From Lachnospiraceae bacterium (GTDB lineage: Bacteria > Bacillota_A > Clostridia > Lachnospirales > Lachnospiraceae): a stretch of DNA of 8,282 nt. Positions 1 to 7,544 of this stretch are shown piece after piece. Made by a program: the position numbers and the translations under genes. The stretch is from the NCBI GenBank assembly GCA_024690425.1, contig JAILCT010000153.1:1-8282 (forward strand). Reading direction: 5' to 3'. The notes under the pieces are model-generated. The model was not told the origin of the DNA, did no database searches, and saw only the letters and a program-made list of their open reading frames with translations. How positions within the stretch are numbered: position 1 is the first letter of the stretch; the number at the start of each line of letters is the position of its first letter.

Positions 1-1908
1 CTTGACGGCGTGATCGTACAGGATCCGGGAGTGATAAAGATTTTATCAGCGTCATTTCCGGGCCTTCCCCTGCACGGATCAACACAGATGGCTGTAACAG
101 ATGCAGAAGGTGTTATGGCACTTTCGGATATGGGCATCACAAGGGTGGTTCCCGCTAGAGAGCTGGGTCTTAAAGAAATCAGGAATATCATTGCAAGAAC
201 CGGGATGGAGATTGAATGCTTTATCCATGGAGCCATGTGCTATTCCTATTCGGGCAAATGCCTCTTTTCCAGCATCGTCGGTGGAAGGAGCGGCAACAGA
301 GGCAGGTGCGCTGGACCATGCAGGCTGCCCTACAACGATAAATATATCTTAAGCCTTCGGGATATTTCAACACTTGACATTATTCCTGAGCTTATTGATG
401 CCGGCATATGTTCATTTAAGATAGAAGGAAGGATGAAGAGCAGGGAATATGTAGCCGGAGTGACAGGGATATACAGGAAATATATAGACAGGTATTTAAG
501 CCTTGAAGAATCAGGTGAAGAGGATAAATACAGGGTTGATGAAGAAGACCTTAAGGAGCTTGATGACCTGTATACCAGAAGCGGACATTGCAATGGGTAT
601 TATCATATGCATAACGGGAAAGAGATGGTGACAGTCAGCAGACCCTCATATGATACGCCTGAAGACAAAAAAATGAATGACATGTATGATAAATATGCAG
701 GTCAGGATATAAAGAGAAGATGCAGGGGATACTTCAGAGCCGTTGCAGATGAAGGAATTTCTTTTAAGCTTATATGCGATGAGCATGAAGTCATATGTTA
801 CGGTATAGTTCCTGAAAAGGCATTAAAACAACCAACCGACAAAGAGACTGTAGGAAAGCAGCTTAACAGACTGGGAGATACGGCCTTTAAATATGATGAG
901 CTTAAGATGGATATCGGTGAAGAAGTTTTTCTGCCGGTATCTGTCATTAATTCGATAAGAAGAGAGGCTTTTGAAAGATTAAAGGAAGCTATCCTTTCGG
1001 ATTTTAGAAGAGATAATCCAAGCCCCTGTGATGTACCCGGGGGAAGAAGACAGGAGCATATAAACGGCAATGATATAAAGATACATATTCGCCTTGACAG
1101 GGCAGAGCTTATAGATACTGTTCTTAAAAGCGGTATTGCGGATATGGTATCGGTAGATATAAATGAATATATCTTAAACGATCATGGACGCCGGGTGATA
1201 GATACAGAAGCCCTGAAAAAGGATTCGGAAAAGATAAGGAATAAAGGATGCAGGTTTTTTTCTGTACTGCCTGCAGTGATAAGAAACAGTTATTTTGACA
1301 GGATACAGGGACTTGACGGCATTCTGGATGACAGCACTTCAGATGGTGTTATAATAGATAATTATGAAGGCCTGGATTATCTTAAGAAGTCAGGATATGG
1401 CGGTACAGTGCTTGCGGACATGCATATGTATGCCGCCAATGATGCTTCTGTATGTATGCTTTATGAAATGGGAGCGGACATACTGACATATCCTGTTGAG
1501 TTAAACGGAGGGGAATTAAGAGAACTTAACATGCCAAAGGGTGAGCTTATCCTATATGGAAGGCTTCCCATGATGATAAGTGCCCAATGCGTACAAAAAA
1601 CTACCGATAAGTGCATTAAGGATAACGGAATATCGACCATAAGGGACAGATATGGCAATTTATTCCCGGTTGTACGTAACTGTAACGAATGTTTTAACAC
1701 GATCCTTAACTGCCTTCCGCTTGCAATATCTCCGGAAGAGGTTCCAAATAGCCTGGATCCGTATTCATACAGGATCCATTTCACTGTCGAGAAAGCTCAA
1801 GAGGCAGAAGAGGTGATCAAGATGTATCGGGACCTGTTTGAAGGGCGTATGACGAAAATAAAAGATCTGAAGCGCACACTGGGTCATCTTAAAAGAGGAG
1901 TTGAATGA
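1..1908 (+). CDS. U32-family protein with DUF3656 (RlhA/TrhP-like), N-terminus off the left edge
   Basis: The reading frame is open from the first base, and the opening residues LDGVIVQDPG match the interior of U32 proteins. The GTG at 10 is therefore not the start, and roughly 90 residues are probably missing. The U32 signature is clear: HG followed by four cysteines with codons at 238, 259, 307 and 319 (C-X6-C-X15-C-X3-C), then the conserved FKIEGRMKS segment near 415-440. About 727-990 resembles DUF3656 (ending NSIRREAFERL), and a second half follows with a late Cys-rich NCNECFNTI segment near 1678-1700. Although named peptidases, studied members are RNA hydroxylation factors: E. coli RlhA acts on 23S rRNA, and TrhP makes 5-hydroxyuridine at tRNA position 34. 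Having DUF3656 favours the RlhA-like branch, but the substrate here is inference. The stop TGA directly precedes the ftsW/rodA-type gene, which suggests an operon with it. Confidence 0.95.
   Translation, partial: LDGVIVQDPGVIKILSASFPGLPLHGSTQMAVTDAEGVMALSDMGITRVVPARELGLKEIRNIIARTGMEIECFIHGAMCYSYSGKCLFSSIVGGRSGNRGRCAGPCRLPYNDKYILSLRDISTLDIIPELIDAGICSFKIEGRMKSREYVAGVTGIYRKYIDRYLSLEESGEEDKYRVDEEDLKELDDLYTRSGHCNGYYHMHNGKEMVTVSRPSYDTPEDKKMNDMYDKYAGQDIKRRCRGYFRAVADEGISFKLICDEHEVICYGIVPEKALKQPTDKETVGKQLNRLGDTAFKYDELKMDIGEEVFLPVSVINSIRREAFERLKEAILSDFRRDNPSPCDVPGGRRQEHINGNDIKIHIRLDRAELIDTVLKSGIADMVSVDINEYILNDHGRRVIDTEALKKDSEKIRNKGCRFFSVLPAVIRNSYFDRIQGLDGILDDSTSDGVIIDNYEGLDYLKKSGYGGTVLADMHMYAANDASVCMLYEMGADILTYPVELNGGELRELNMPKGELILYGRLPMMISAQCVQKTTDKCIKDNGISTIRDRYGNLFPVVRNCNECFNTILNCLPLAISPEEVPNSLDPYSYRIHFTVEKAQEAEEVIKMYRDLFEGRMTKIKDLKRTLGHLKRGVE
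1894..1900 (+). promoter_or_regulatory. Ribosome-binding site that fixes a TTG start
   Basis: AGAGGAG lies inside the last codons of the U32 gene, 8 nt before the TTG at 1909. No in-frame ATG lies nearby until about codon 17 of the next gene, and the in-frame codon just before the TTG is the U32 stop, so the TTG is the best start. Confidence 0.75.
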
Positions 1909-3231
1909 TTGGAAACGATATTTCTTGCGTTTTCTAATTACATATTGATCCTGCTCATGCTTATATACACATTCATGTGCTTTTTTGTCTTCCGTTACGG
2001 GACCGAGAAGGAACGTGACGGGATATACTTAAGCCAGGTGATATGCATGTCGCTTATCTATGCCATATCCTTTATTGTTATATATTTAAGGCTTGGCGAG
2101 ATAGAGATCCTGCGTTTTTACGGCCTGACCCAGCTTATTTTGTGGTCGGTGATATTTCTGTACAGAAAACTGTATCCCGAGGCATGCAAGCTTTTAGTAA
2201 ATAATATGTGCGCGCTTATAAGCATAGGTTTTATCATCCTGGTCCGCCTAAACTATATAAAGGCCAGGAAACAGTTCGTAGTGGTCCTCGTGTCTGCGGC
2301 CATGGCTCTTGTGATTCCGTATATCCTGAAGAAATTCAAAAGGCTGAGAAGGTTCTACAAAATATTTGCATATGCGGGTATGACAGCCCTCACGCTGGTT
2401 CTGATATTCTCAAGGACCATAAACGGTTCCAAGCTAAATATCAGGATCGGCGGAGTATCGTTTCAGGCTTCAGAGTTCGTAAAGCTTATCTTTGTTTTCT
2501 CTATCGCCGGCATCCTGACATGTTCCAAATCCGAGAAGCGTCTTATGATGGCTGCCGTGGTCTCTGCGATCCATGTTCTTCTGCTCGTTGCATCAAAAGA
2601 TCTCGGAAGCGCGATAATATTCTTTATAGTCTTTACGATAATGGTATTTATCGCAACCGGACGTTACAGATATCTGTCGGCAGGACTTATTGGGGCCGCC
2701 TTGTGTTCGATCGCCGGTTATTTTATATTTCCCCATGTGAGGGTGAGAGTTGAGGCATGGAATGATCCTATCGGAACAATAGAGGATTCCGGATATCAGA
2801 TCGCCCAGTCCCTGTTTGCGATAGGTACGGGAGGCTTTAAGGGAATGGGCCTTTACCAGGGAGCGCCCAACAGAATACCTGTTGTAGAGGCTGACTTTAT
2901 ATTTGCCGCGCTCTCAGAGGAATTCGGTGTTATATTTTCACTGTGCATTATCCTTGTATGCGTAAGCTGCTTTATCATGTTTATGAATATAGCCATGCGC
3001 TTTAATGATCTATTTTATAAGCTCGTTGCAGTGGGGCTTGCAGTAACATACGGATTTCAGGTTTTTCTGACCATCGGAGGAGTTACCAAGTTTATCCCGC
3101 TTACCGGGGTTACCCTGCCTCTTGTAAGTTACGGAAGTAATTCCATTATGGTTTCCATGATAATGTTTTCGGTAATACAGGGCCTGTATGTTTCGGTCCG
3201 GAGCATGAATGTGAGAAATAAGAATGTTTAA
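1909..3231 (+). CDS. FtsW/RodA/SpoVE-family (SEDS) peptidoglycan glycosyltransferase
   Basis: A 440-residue polytopic membrane protein of the SEDS family, which polymerises lipid II into glycan strands together with a class B PBP. Several hydrophobic helices fill residues 7-165 before the conserved core. Core landmarks are GSKLNIRIGGVSFQASEF (173-190; usual FQPSE, here with Ala), SKDLGSA (229-235), WNDPIG (284-289) with D286 in the position of the essential extracellular aspartate of RodA/FtsW, GYQIAQSLFAIGTGGFKGMGL (two adjacent pieces, 295-315), EADFIFAALSEEFG (327-340) and the C-terminal TGVTLPLVSYGSNS (399-412). The last is normally SYGGSS, so one Gly is Ser. The start is TTG, chosen for its Shine-Dalgarno at 1894-1900. 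The end overlaps the PBP gene by 8 bp, making that PBP its likely partner. Sequence alone does not decide between division, elongation and sporulation roles, so no symbol is given. Confidence 0.95.
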   Translation: METIFLAFSNYILILLMLIYTFMCFFVFRYGTEKERDGIYLSQVICMSLIYAISFIVIYLRLGEIEILRFYGLTQLILWSVIFLYRKLYPEACKLLVNNMCALISIGFIILVRLNYIKARKQFVVVLVSAAMALVIPYILKKFKRLRRFYKIFAYAGMTALTLVLIFSRTINGSKLNIRIGGVSFQASEFVKLIFVFSIAGILTCSKSEKRLMMAAVVSAIHVLLLVASKDLGSAIIFFIVFTIMVFIATGRYRYLSAGLIGAALCSIAGYFIFPHVRVRVEAWNDPIGTIEDSGYQIAQSLFAIGTGGFKGMGLYQGAPNRIPVVEADFIFAALSEEFGVIFSLCIILVCVSCFIMFMNIAMRFNDLFYKLVAVGLAVTYGFQVFLTIGGVTKFIPLTGVTLPLVSYGSNSIMVSMIMFSVIQGLYVSVRSMNVRNKNV

Positions 3232-4666
3232 GAGCAGGATCAAGGACGATAACGAAAAAACCAATAGTGAGATACTCTTTATAACATATATATTTGTGGG
3301 TCTTTTTGTAGCGCTCATCTTATATGTGGTATATTTTACGGCCTTCCGCAGTGATGCATTCATAAATAATTCGTATAATTCCAAAAGAGGCGAACTTCTG
3401 GGCAAGAGGGTGGTAAGAGGAACCATTATGTCAGCGGACGGGCAGGTGCTTGCAAGGACAAGCGGCAGGGCTGACGGAAGTGAGACACGTCAATATCCGT
3501 ATGCTAATGTCTTTGCCCATGCTGTTGGCTTTATGTCCCAGGGATGTATGGGTGTTGAGTCCATATCCAATTTTAAGCTGTTAAAATGCAGCAACAGTCC
3601 GACGGTCAGGTTAAAGAATGATGTTGACGGCATCAAAAACACAGGCGATACCGTCATAACCACATTTGATACAAGACTGCAGGAAACAGCATATAATGCC
3701 TTTGGAAACAGGAGAGGGGCCGTGGTCGTAACAGATGTAAAGACCGGACATATACTGGCAATGGTCAGCAAGCCTGATTTTGATCCTAACATGATCGATG
3801 AGATATGGGACAGTGTAAACGAAGACAGTGAGAACAGCCTTCTTTTGAACAGGGCCACACAGGGCCTGTATCCACCGGGTTCGACATTCAAGATAGTTAC
3901 AGCACTTGAATTTATCAGGGAAAATGATGATACATCCGATTATGAGTTTGACTGTACGGGAACGTTTGAGTATGAAGATGTAATGATCAACTGTTATCAC
4001 GGTCAGAATCATGGCCATATGGACCTTGATCTTAGCTTTGCCAAGTCATGCAATTCATCTTTTGCAAATATATCATCAACACTTGACAGGGCTTCATTCG
4101 GAAAGACCTGCAGGAGCCTTATGTTTGATGAAAAGATACCATGTCCGTTCAGCTATAAATTAAGCTCCGTGAACATAAACAGGGATTCCGATTCCGCAAC
4201 ATTGATACAGGCAGGCATAGGTCAGGGCAGGACGCAGATAACTCCTATTCATATGAATATGATAACCTGTGCGATCGCTAATGATGGTATGCTTATGGAG
4301 CCCATGGCGGTTGAAAAGATAAAAAACACACAGGGAATAACAATAAGGGATTATCAGCCGCATAAATACAGGCGTCTGATGAGTGAACAGGAAGCAGAAA
4401 GACTTCGCGAACTGATGAGGGGTGTCGTCCTTAACGGAACAGGTTCGAGACTTAAAGATACAGTGGGGTATGAAGCCGCAGGTAAAACAGGTTCTGCTGA
4501 ATTTTCGACGGATAAAACAAAAAGCCATGCATGGTTTACAGGCTTTGCTCCTTATGATGATCCAAAGATCGCCATTACGGTTATAGTTGAAGGAGGAGGT
4601 TCGGGCGGAGAGACTGCCGTCCCTATTGCAAGGATGGTGTTTGACAGGTATTTTGAAAAGAAGTGA
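3224..4666 (+). CDS. Class B penicillin-binding protein (peptidoglycan D,D-transpeptidase)
   Basis: A 480-residue bitopic protein with a short cytoplasmic N-terminus, one membrane helix (about 17-40), a small pedestal region and a penicillin-binding transpeptidase domain (about 160-480). All three active-site motifs are present: S220-T-F-K (catalytic serine, in PPGSTFK), S275-C-N, and K421-T-G. The RGTI motif near 65-68, followed by ADGQVLA (71-77), is the family's conserved N-terminal segment. It cross-links stem peptides of new peptidoglycan outside the membrane and is a beta-lactam target. It is shorter than SpoVD or PBP2 of many Firmicutes (usually well over 550 residues), has no PASTA domain, and resembles the compact PbpA type found beside RodA genes. 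The ATG overlaps the end of the SEDS gene by 8 bp and has only a weak GTGAG-like Shine-Dalgarno at 3211-3215, so translational coupling is likely. Its stop abuts the convergent HD-GYP gene. Confidence 0.96.
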   Translation: MFKSRIKDDNEKTNSEILFITYIFVGLFVALILYVVYFTAFRSDAFINNSYNSKRGELLGKRVVRGTIMSADGQVLARTSGRADGSETRQYPYANVFAHAVGFMSQGCMGVESISNFKLLKCSNSPTVRLKNDVDGIKNTGDTVITTFDTRLQETAYNAFGNRRGAVVVTDVKTGHILAMVSKPDFDPNMIDEIWDSVNEDSENSLLLNRATQGLYPPGSTFKIVTALEFIRENDDTSDYEFDCTGTFEYEDVMINCYHGQNHGHMDLDLSFAKSCNSSFANISSTLDRASFGKTCRSLMFDEKIPCPFSYKLSSVNINRDSDSATLIQAGIGQGRTQITPIHMNMITCAIANDGMLMEPMAVEKIKNTQGITIRDYQPHKYRRLMSEQEAERLRELMRGVVLNGTGSRLKDTVGYEAAGKTGSAEFSTDKTKSHAWFTGFAPYDDPKIAITVIVEGGGSGGETAVPIARMVFDRYFEKK

Positions 4667-5725
4667 TCAGATGAGCTTCTCTATAAAGAGGTTCTTGTTA
4701 TTGGACAGATCTATATAATTGTTGCCGGTCCTTACCATGGGACGGGAGAGATTATTCTTGTTTATGAGAACGATGGAACATTCGGTTCCGTCATTTAACA
4801 TTACTTCCTTGCCTATATATTCTTCAACCATCCTGCTTAAGAAGGTTAAATAGTAAGCAACGTCATATCTTTCGAGTCCGTCATTCTCGAATATCTCGAT
4901 GACTTTAAAAGGGCATAAGGGATCACGGTATGCCCTGTAAGAGGTCATAGCTTCATAAGCATCTATTATGGAGATGATCTTGGCGAACTTGTTAATCCTG
5001 TCAGCGGCAAGATGCTGGGGATAACCGGTCCCGTCGCATCTTTCATGGTGCATAAGAGCAGCCAGCTTGATATTTATGTCGATATTCAGGTTCTGTATAA
5101 GGTTGTAGCTATGTACAGGATGTGTCCTCATTAAGGCGCGTTCTTCGTCTGTAAGCTTACCGGGCTTGAAGATAAGCTCCTTGGGGAGCTTGAACTTGCC
5201 AATGTCATAATAGAAGCCACAGAGAATGAGGGTGTTAAGTTCCTCTTCGCTAAGAGAGAACCATTTGCCGGTATAACGACAGATAAGAGCAACATTTAAT
5301 CCATGCGCATAAAGAAGATCACTGTCCTTGATCTCAAGAACGGTAAGCATATCAAGAATCGTTGTTCTGCTGTGTTCAAAGGGTGTAAATATATGATCAA
5401 CTATAGCAAGAAGGTCATTATTGTTGGGCGGAACCTTCTTAAGTATAAATGAATCCAGAGCAACTTTATATGCTGTAAAATTGGCAAAATAGATCTCTTC
5501 GAATTTCTTGAAGGATTTACTGACCTTGATCTTCTCGAAATAGGTGCTGACATGGTCTTCCGGTTCTTTGATCTGAATACACTTAATAGGGCTGACCAGA
5601 AGCTTCTGAATGATCAGCTTATCAAGAACGGTATCTTTTTTTACGAGCAGGTTCCCCTTATAATCTGTTGCATCCTCGGCAACTTCCATGCCCGGCTGCA
5701 ATGCTACAGTAGCTATCAGCTCCAT
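4667..5725 (-). CDS. HD-GYP domain protein (cyclic-di-GMP phosphodiesterase family) with a YD in place of HD
   Basis: A 352-residue, probably soluble protein. Residues 1-60 form an N-terminal extension (ATVALQPGMEVAED opening) common in clostridial HD-GYP proteins. The HD-GYP domain covers about 130-305, and a 45-residue tail (DGTECSIVLINKNNLSRPMV, 312-331, then YIDLS) matches the family's usual C-terminus. Visible metal/substrate motifs are H141, H202, H226-H227-E228, D231-G-T-G-Y-P (231-236) and D255. The HD dyad itself reads Y173-D174 (YYDIGK), so one expected metal ligand is replaced. HD-GYP enzymes hydrolyse cyclic di-GMP to pGpG or GMP. Whether this one is active, altered or a binding protein is open. 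It is transcribed alone, towards the PBP gene, from a strong promoter at 5746-5774. The start ATG has the Shine-Dalgarno-like GAGGTAA (reverse strand, about 5732-5738) a few nt upstream. Confidence 0.94.
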   Translation of the reverse strand: MELIATVALQPGMEVAEDATDYKGNLLVKKDTVLDKLIIQKLLVSPIKCIQIKEPEDHVSTYFEKIKVSKSFKKFEEIYFANFTAYKVALDSFILKKVPPNNNDLLAIVDHIFTPFEHSRTTILDMLTVLEIKDSDLLYAHGLNVALICRYTGKWFSLSEEELNTLILCGFYYDIGKFKLPKELIFKPGKLTDEERALMRTHPVHSYNLIQNLNIDINIKLAALMHHERCDGTGYPQHLAADRINKFAKIISIIDAYEAMTSYRAYRDPLCPFKVIEIFENDGLERYDVAYYLTFLSRMVEEYIGKEVMLNDGTECSIVLINKNNLSRPMVRTGNNYIDLSNNKNLFIEKLI

Positions 5726-5745
5726 AAAATTTACCTCATAGTTAG

Positions 5746-5774
5746 AGTATAAAAATATAATAAATTATTGTCAA
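5746..5774 (-). promoter_or_regulatory. Sigma-A-type promoter of the HD-GYP gene
   Basis: On the minus strand, TTGACA (5774-5769) is followed after exactly 17 bp by TATACT (5751-5746), one base from consensus. Transcription would begin near 5739, giving a leader of only about 14 nt that just includes the GAGGTAA ribosome-binding site. No other signal is needed for expression. Activity is inferred from sequence only. Confidence 0.8.
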
Positions 5775-5841
5775 CCAAAACATGTAAAAGTATGGGCTGC
5801 ACTGCATGCGAAATATCCGACTACAAAATGATCGGCGGGTA

Positions 5842-5850
5842 TGCTATAAT
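5842..5850 (+). promoter_or_regulatory. Extended -10 promoter of the unknown-DUF2953-gerW operon
   Basis: TGCTATAAT is a perfect TATAAT with the TGn extension. At the matching -35 position (5822-5827, TACAAA) only three of six bases fit, as is common for extended -10 promoters. The start of transcription would be near 5857, about 23 nt before the ATG at 5880. It diverges from the HD-GYP promoter, with about 70 bp between the two elements. Confidence 0.7.
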
Positions 5851-5879
5851 TTCTGATATATGTAATAAAGGCAGACTAA

Positions 5880-6203
5880 ATGATAAGATACTATAAAGAT
5901 CTGTATCTGACCGACAGTACAGAGAAAAACTTAAACAAGATCAAGAGAAAGCTAAGGCTCGGAACCGGTATGACGGGCCTTTTTGTGATAACCCTGTCTG
6001 ATAACCCGGGGGATATGTTCAACATAATCCATGCCTCCATGTTTAAGCAAAGAAGGATAAGACACGCTGACCATCTGGTGATCGGACTTGCCGAGAGCAG
6101 ACGGAAAGCTTATGATATCATAACCGGGATCGTTACCGGACACTATACAAGAACCGGTGGATATGATGGTATCAGGGATTATTTTTTGGAAGGGAATGAC
6201 TGA
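5880..6203 (+). CDS. Conserved hypothetical 107-residue protein, first gene of the DUF2953-gerW operon
   Basis: I do not recognise a named domain. The protein is small, basic and apparently soluble, with no signal peptide. A lysine/arginine-rich N-terminal segment (RYYKDLYLTD, then KNLNKIKRKLR to residue 26) leads to a hydrophobic strand (TGLFVITLSD, about 32-41), a central part with MFKQRRIRHADHLVIGLAES (54-73), and a final helix-like region ending TGGYDGIRDYFLEGND. Alternating strands and helices suggest a compact alpha/beta fold. The ATG follows AAAGG (5867-5871) by 8 nt and an extended -10 promoter. Its TGA overlaps the next ATG by one base (TGATG), so it is translationally coupled to DUF2953. 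From memory, similar small proteins precede DUF2953-gerW in other Lachnospiraceae, but I could not check this. No function is assigned. Confidence 0.85.
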   Translation: MIRYYKDLYLTDSTEKNLNKIKRKLRLGTGMTGLFVITLSDNPGDMFNIIHASMFKQRRIRHADHLVIGLAESRRKAYDIITGIVTGHYTRTGGYDGIRDYFLEGND

Positions 6204-7168
6204 TGCTTGCAACCATTCTTTTTATACTAAAGATCATCGGTATAGTTCTGCTTGCCATTCTTTCCCTGGCTCTTTTTATGATACTGATCATTCTTTTTGT
6301 TCCTGTCAGGTATACAGGATACGGTAAAAAGGAAGGGGATGAAGGGAGTAAGATAAGAGCTGGAGCCGGTGCCTCATGGCTCCTTAAGATAGTAAGTGCT
6401 GATTATGAGTACAGTGAAAATTCAAGAGGATTAACGATAAGGGTGTTTGGCATCCGTTTAAGGAGCAGGGAAGAGAAGGAAGAAAAGAGGAGACTCAGAG
6501 AAGAAAAGAGGGAACTTAAGAAAAAAGATAAAAAGGCTCCGAAAAAGAAATCGGGAAGCAGGAAGACAAAGATTGAATATACAATGACCGAATATGATGC
6601 TTCGCAAGATGTATTCAAGGAGAACACCATAGATCCCAAGGGGGATCCGAAATCAGATGATACGGATAAAAAGCCTTCTGCGGCAGATACAGGACCGTAC
6701 GGACAGGAATTATTTATTAAACTTAAGGATAAAATCTTAAGAATATATGATAAGATAAGTAATGTGGTTAAAGGCCTTTTTGATAAAGCAGAAGAGGTTG
6801 ACTATTATATAGACGCTCTGTCCAATGATGCTTCAAACAGGCAGGCGGTGGCGCTGATCATTAAGAAGGTTAAGGCTCTCTTAAAGAGCATACGTCCGAA
6901 AAAGCTTAAGGGATATGTAGATTACGGGGGCGATGATCCCGCCGATACCGGCAGGATGCTTGCGGCAGCTGCAATAGCGTATCCGCTTTACAGCCCGGGA
7001 CTTAAGATCAATCCCGATTTTGAAAGCAATATTCTTGCATTTGATGTTTATTTAAAGGGCAGGATATACATATATGTTCTTGTCAGAACTTTTATAGCCC
7101 TGTATTTTAATAAGAAGGTAAAGAGACTGATCAGGATAATGAAGAAGGAGAACGATAATGGCAGGTAA
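6203..7168 (+). CDS. DUF2953 domain protein, membrane-anchored (YtfI-like)
   Basis: A 321-residue protein with one long N-terminal hydrophobic segment (about 4-33) acting as a membrane anchor or uncleaved signal, then a small strand-rich part (36-88). A strongly charged Lys/Glu/Arg linker (about 88-125) and an acidic, disordered-looking stretch (about 126-163) follow. The C-terminal half carries the DUF2953 pattern: GYVDYGGDDPADTGRML (237-253), then LKINPDFES (267-275) and a final amphipathic or membrane-associated segment (about 283-303). DUF2953 genes sit next to gerW/ytfJ in many spore-forming Firmicutes, including Bacillus (ytfI-ytfJ). The biochemical role is unknown. The start ATG overlaps the previous stop by one base and has GAAGGGA 7 nt upstream. 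The 3' end overlaps gerW by 11 bp. The domain assignment rests on the C-terminal motif and the context. Confidence 0.85.
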   Translation: MLATILFILKIIGIVLLAILSLALFMILIILFVPVRYTGYGKKEGDEGSKIRAGAGASWLLKIVSADYEYSENSRGLTIRVFGIRLRSREEKEEKRRLREEKRELKKKDKKAPKKKSGSRKTKIEYTMTEYDASQDVFKENTIDPKGDPKSDDTDKKPSAADTGPYGQELFIKLKDKILRIYDKISNVVKGLFDKAEEVDYYIDALSNDASNRQAVALIIKKVKALLKSIRPKKLKGYVDYGGDDPADTGRMLAAAAIAYPLYSPGLKINPDFESNILAFDVYLKGRIYIYVLVRTFIALYFNKKVKRLIRIMKKENDNGR

Positions 7169-7544
7169 TTTTAAGGAAGTTGTTGATTCGATGCTTAACG
7201 GGATGGAAGGGTTCCTCTCAAGCAAGACTGTGGTAGGAGAACCTACTGTGATCGGTGATACGATCATTGTTCCCTTTGTCGATGTATCATTCGGTGTCGG
7301 GGCAGGTGATTTCAGAGGAGAGAAAAAAGCCAATGGGGCAGGCGGCCTTACCGGCAAGATGTCCCCATCAGCTGTTCTTGTTATACAGAATGGGACAACA
7401 AGACTTGTTAACATAAAAAATCAGGACAGCATGACCAAGATACTTGATATGGTACCGGACCTTGTGAACAAATTCGCAGGCAAAAGCGGAGACAATGAAT
7501 TAAGCGATGAACAGATAGCCGAGAAAGCCTTCGAAAATAATTAA
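7158..7544 (+). CDS. gerW: GerW family protein (YtfJ), sporulation/germination associated
   Basis: A 128-residue soluble protein that matches the GerW/YtfJ family along its length. It has an N-terminal helix (VVDSMLNGMEGFLSS), the conserved TVVGEPTVIGDTIIVPFVDV block (24-43), SFGVGAGDF (44-52), a Gly/Lys-rich loop (53-67) and SPSAVLVIQNGTTRLVNI (69-86), then a helical tail. In Bacillus subtilis GerW is a spore protein linked to germination, and relatives occur in many Clostridia, including some not known to sporulate. Its partner is the DUF2953 gene, which overlaps it by 11 bp. AGGAG at 7146-7150, 7 nt before the ATG, supports the start. The stop TAA lies in the loop of an inverted repeat (7530-7571). 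No strong terminator follows. Confidence 0.93.
   Translation: MAGNFKEVVDSMLNGMEGFLSSKTVVGEPTVIGDTIIVPFVDVSFGVGAGDFRGEKKANGAGGLTGKMSPSAVLVIQNGTTRLVNIKNQDSMTKILDMVPDLVNKFAGKSGDNELSDEQIAEKAFENN

Noticed and set aside
10..1908. GTG at 10 as the true start of the U32 gene
   Set aside because: The frame is open to base 1 and the preceding codons (LDG) continue the family pattern DGVIVQD, so the gene is cut by the window edge.
2208..2753. 181-residue ORF in another + frame inside the SEDS gene
   Set aside because: It lies wholly within a clearly recognisable membrane protein gene, has no ribosome-binding site of note and no recognisable domain. It is a shadow frame.
4676..4691. Small hairpin CTCT-ATAA-AGAG near the convergent gene ends as a terminator
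   Set aside because: Only a 4-bp stem inside the HD-GYP coding end, with no T-run on either strand.
5552..5752. 66-residue + strand ORF antisense to the HD-GYP start
   Set aside because: It overlaps the conserved N-terminus of the HD-GYP protein and its promoter, with no Shine-Dalgarno or domain.
5788..5812. TGCA-rich repeat and GCATGC palindrome between the divergent promoters as an operator
   Set aside because: The arms are 4-6 bp and overlapping. It matches no regulator site I know and chance is an adequate explanation.
6403..6639. 78-residue minus-strand ORF rich in Ser, Leu and Phe
   Set aside because: It is the mirror image of the Lys/Glu-rich linker in the DUF2953 gene, which automatically gives a hydrophobic-looking antisense frame.
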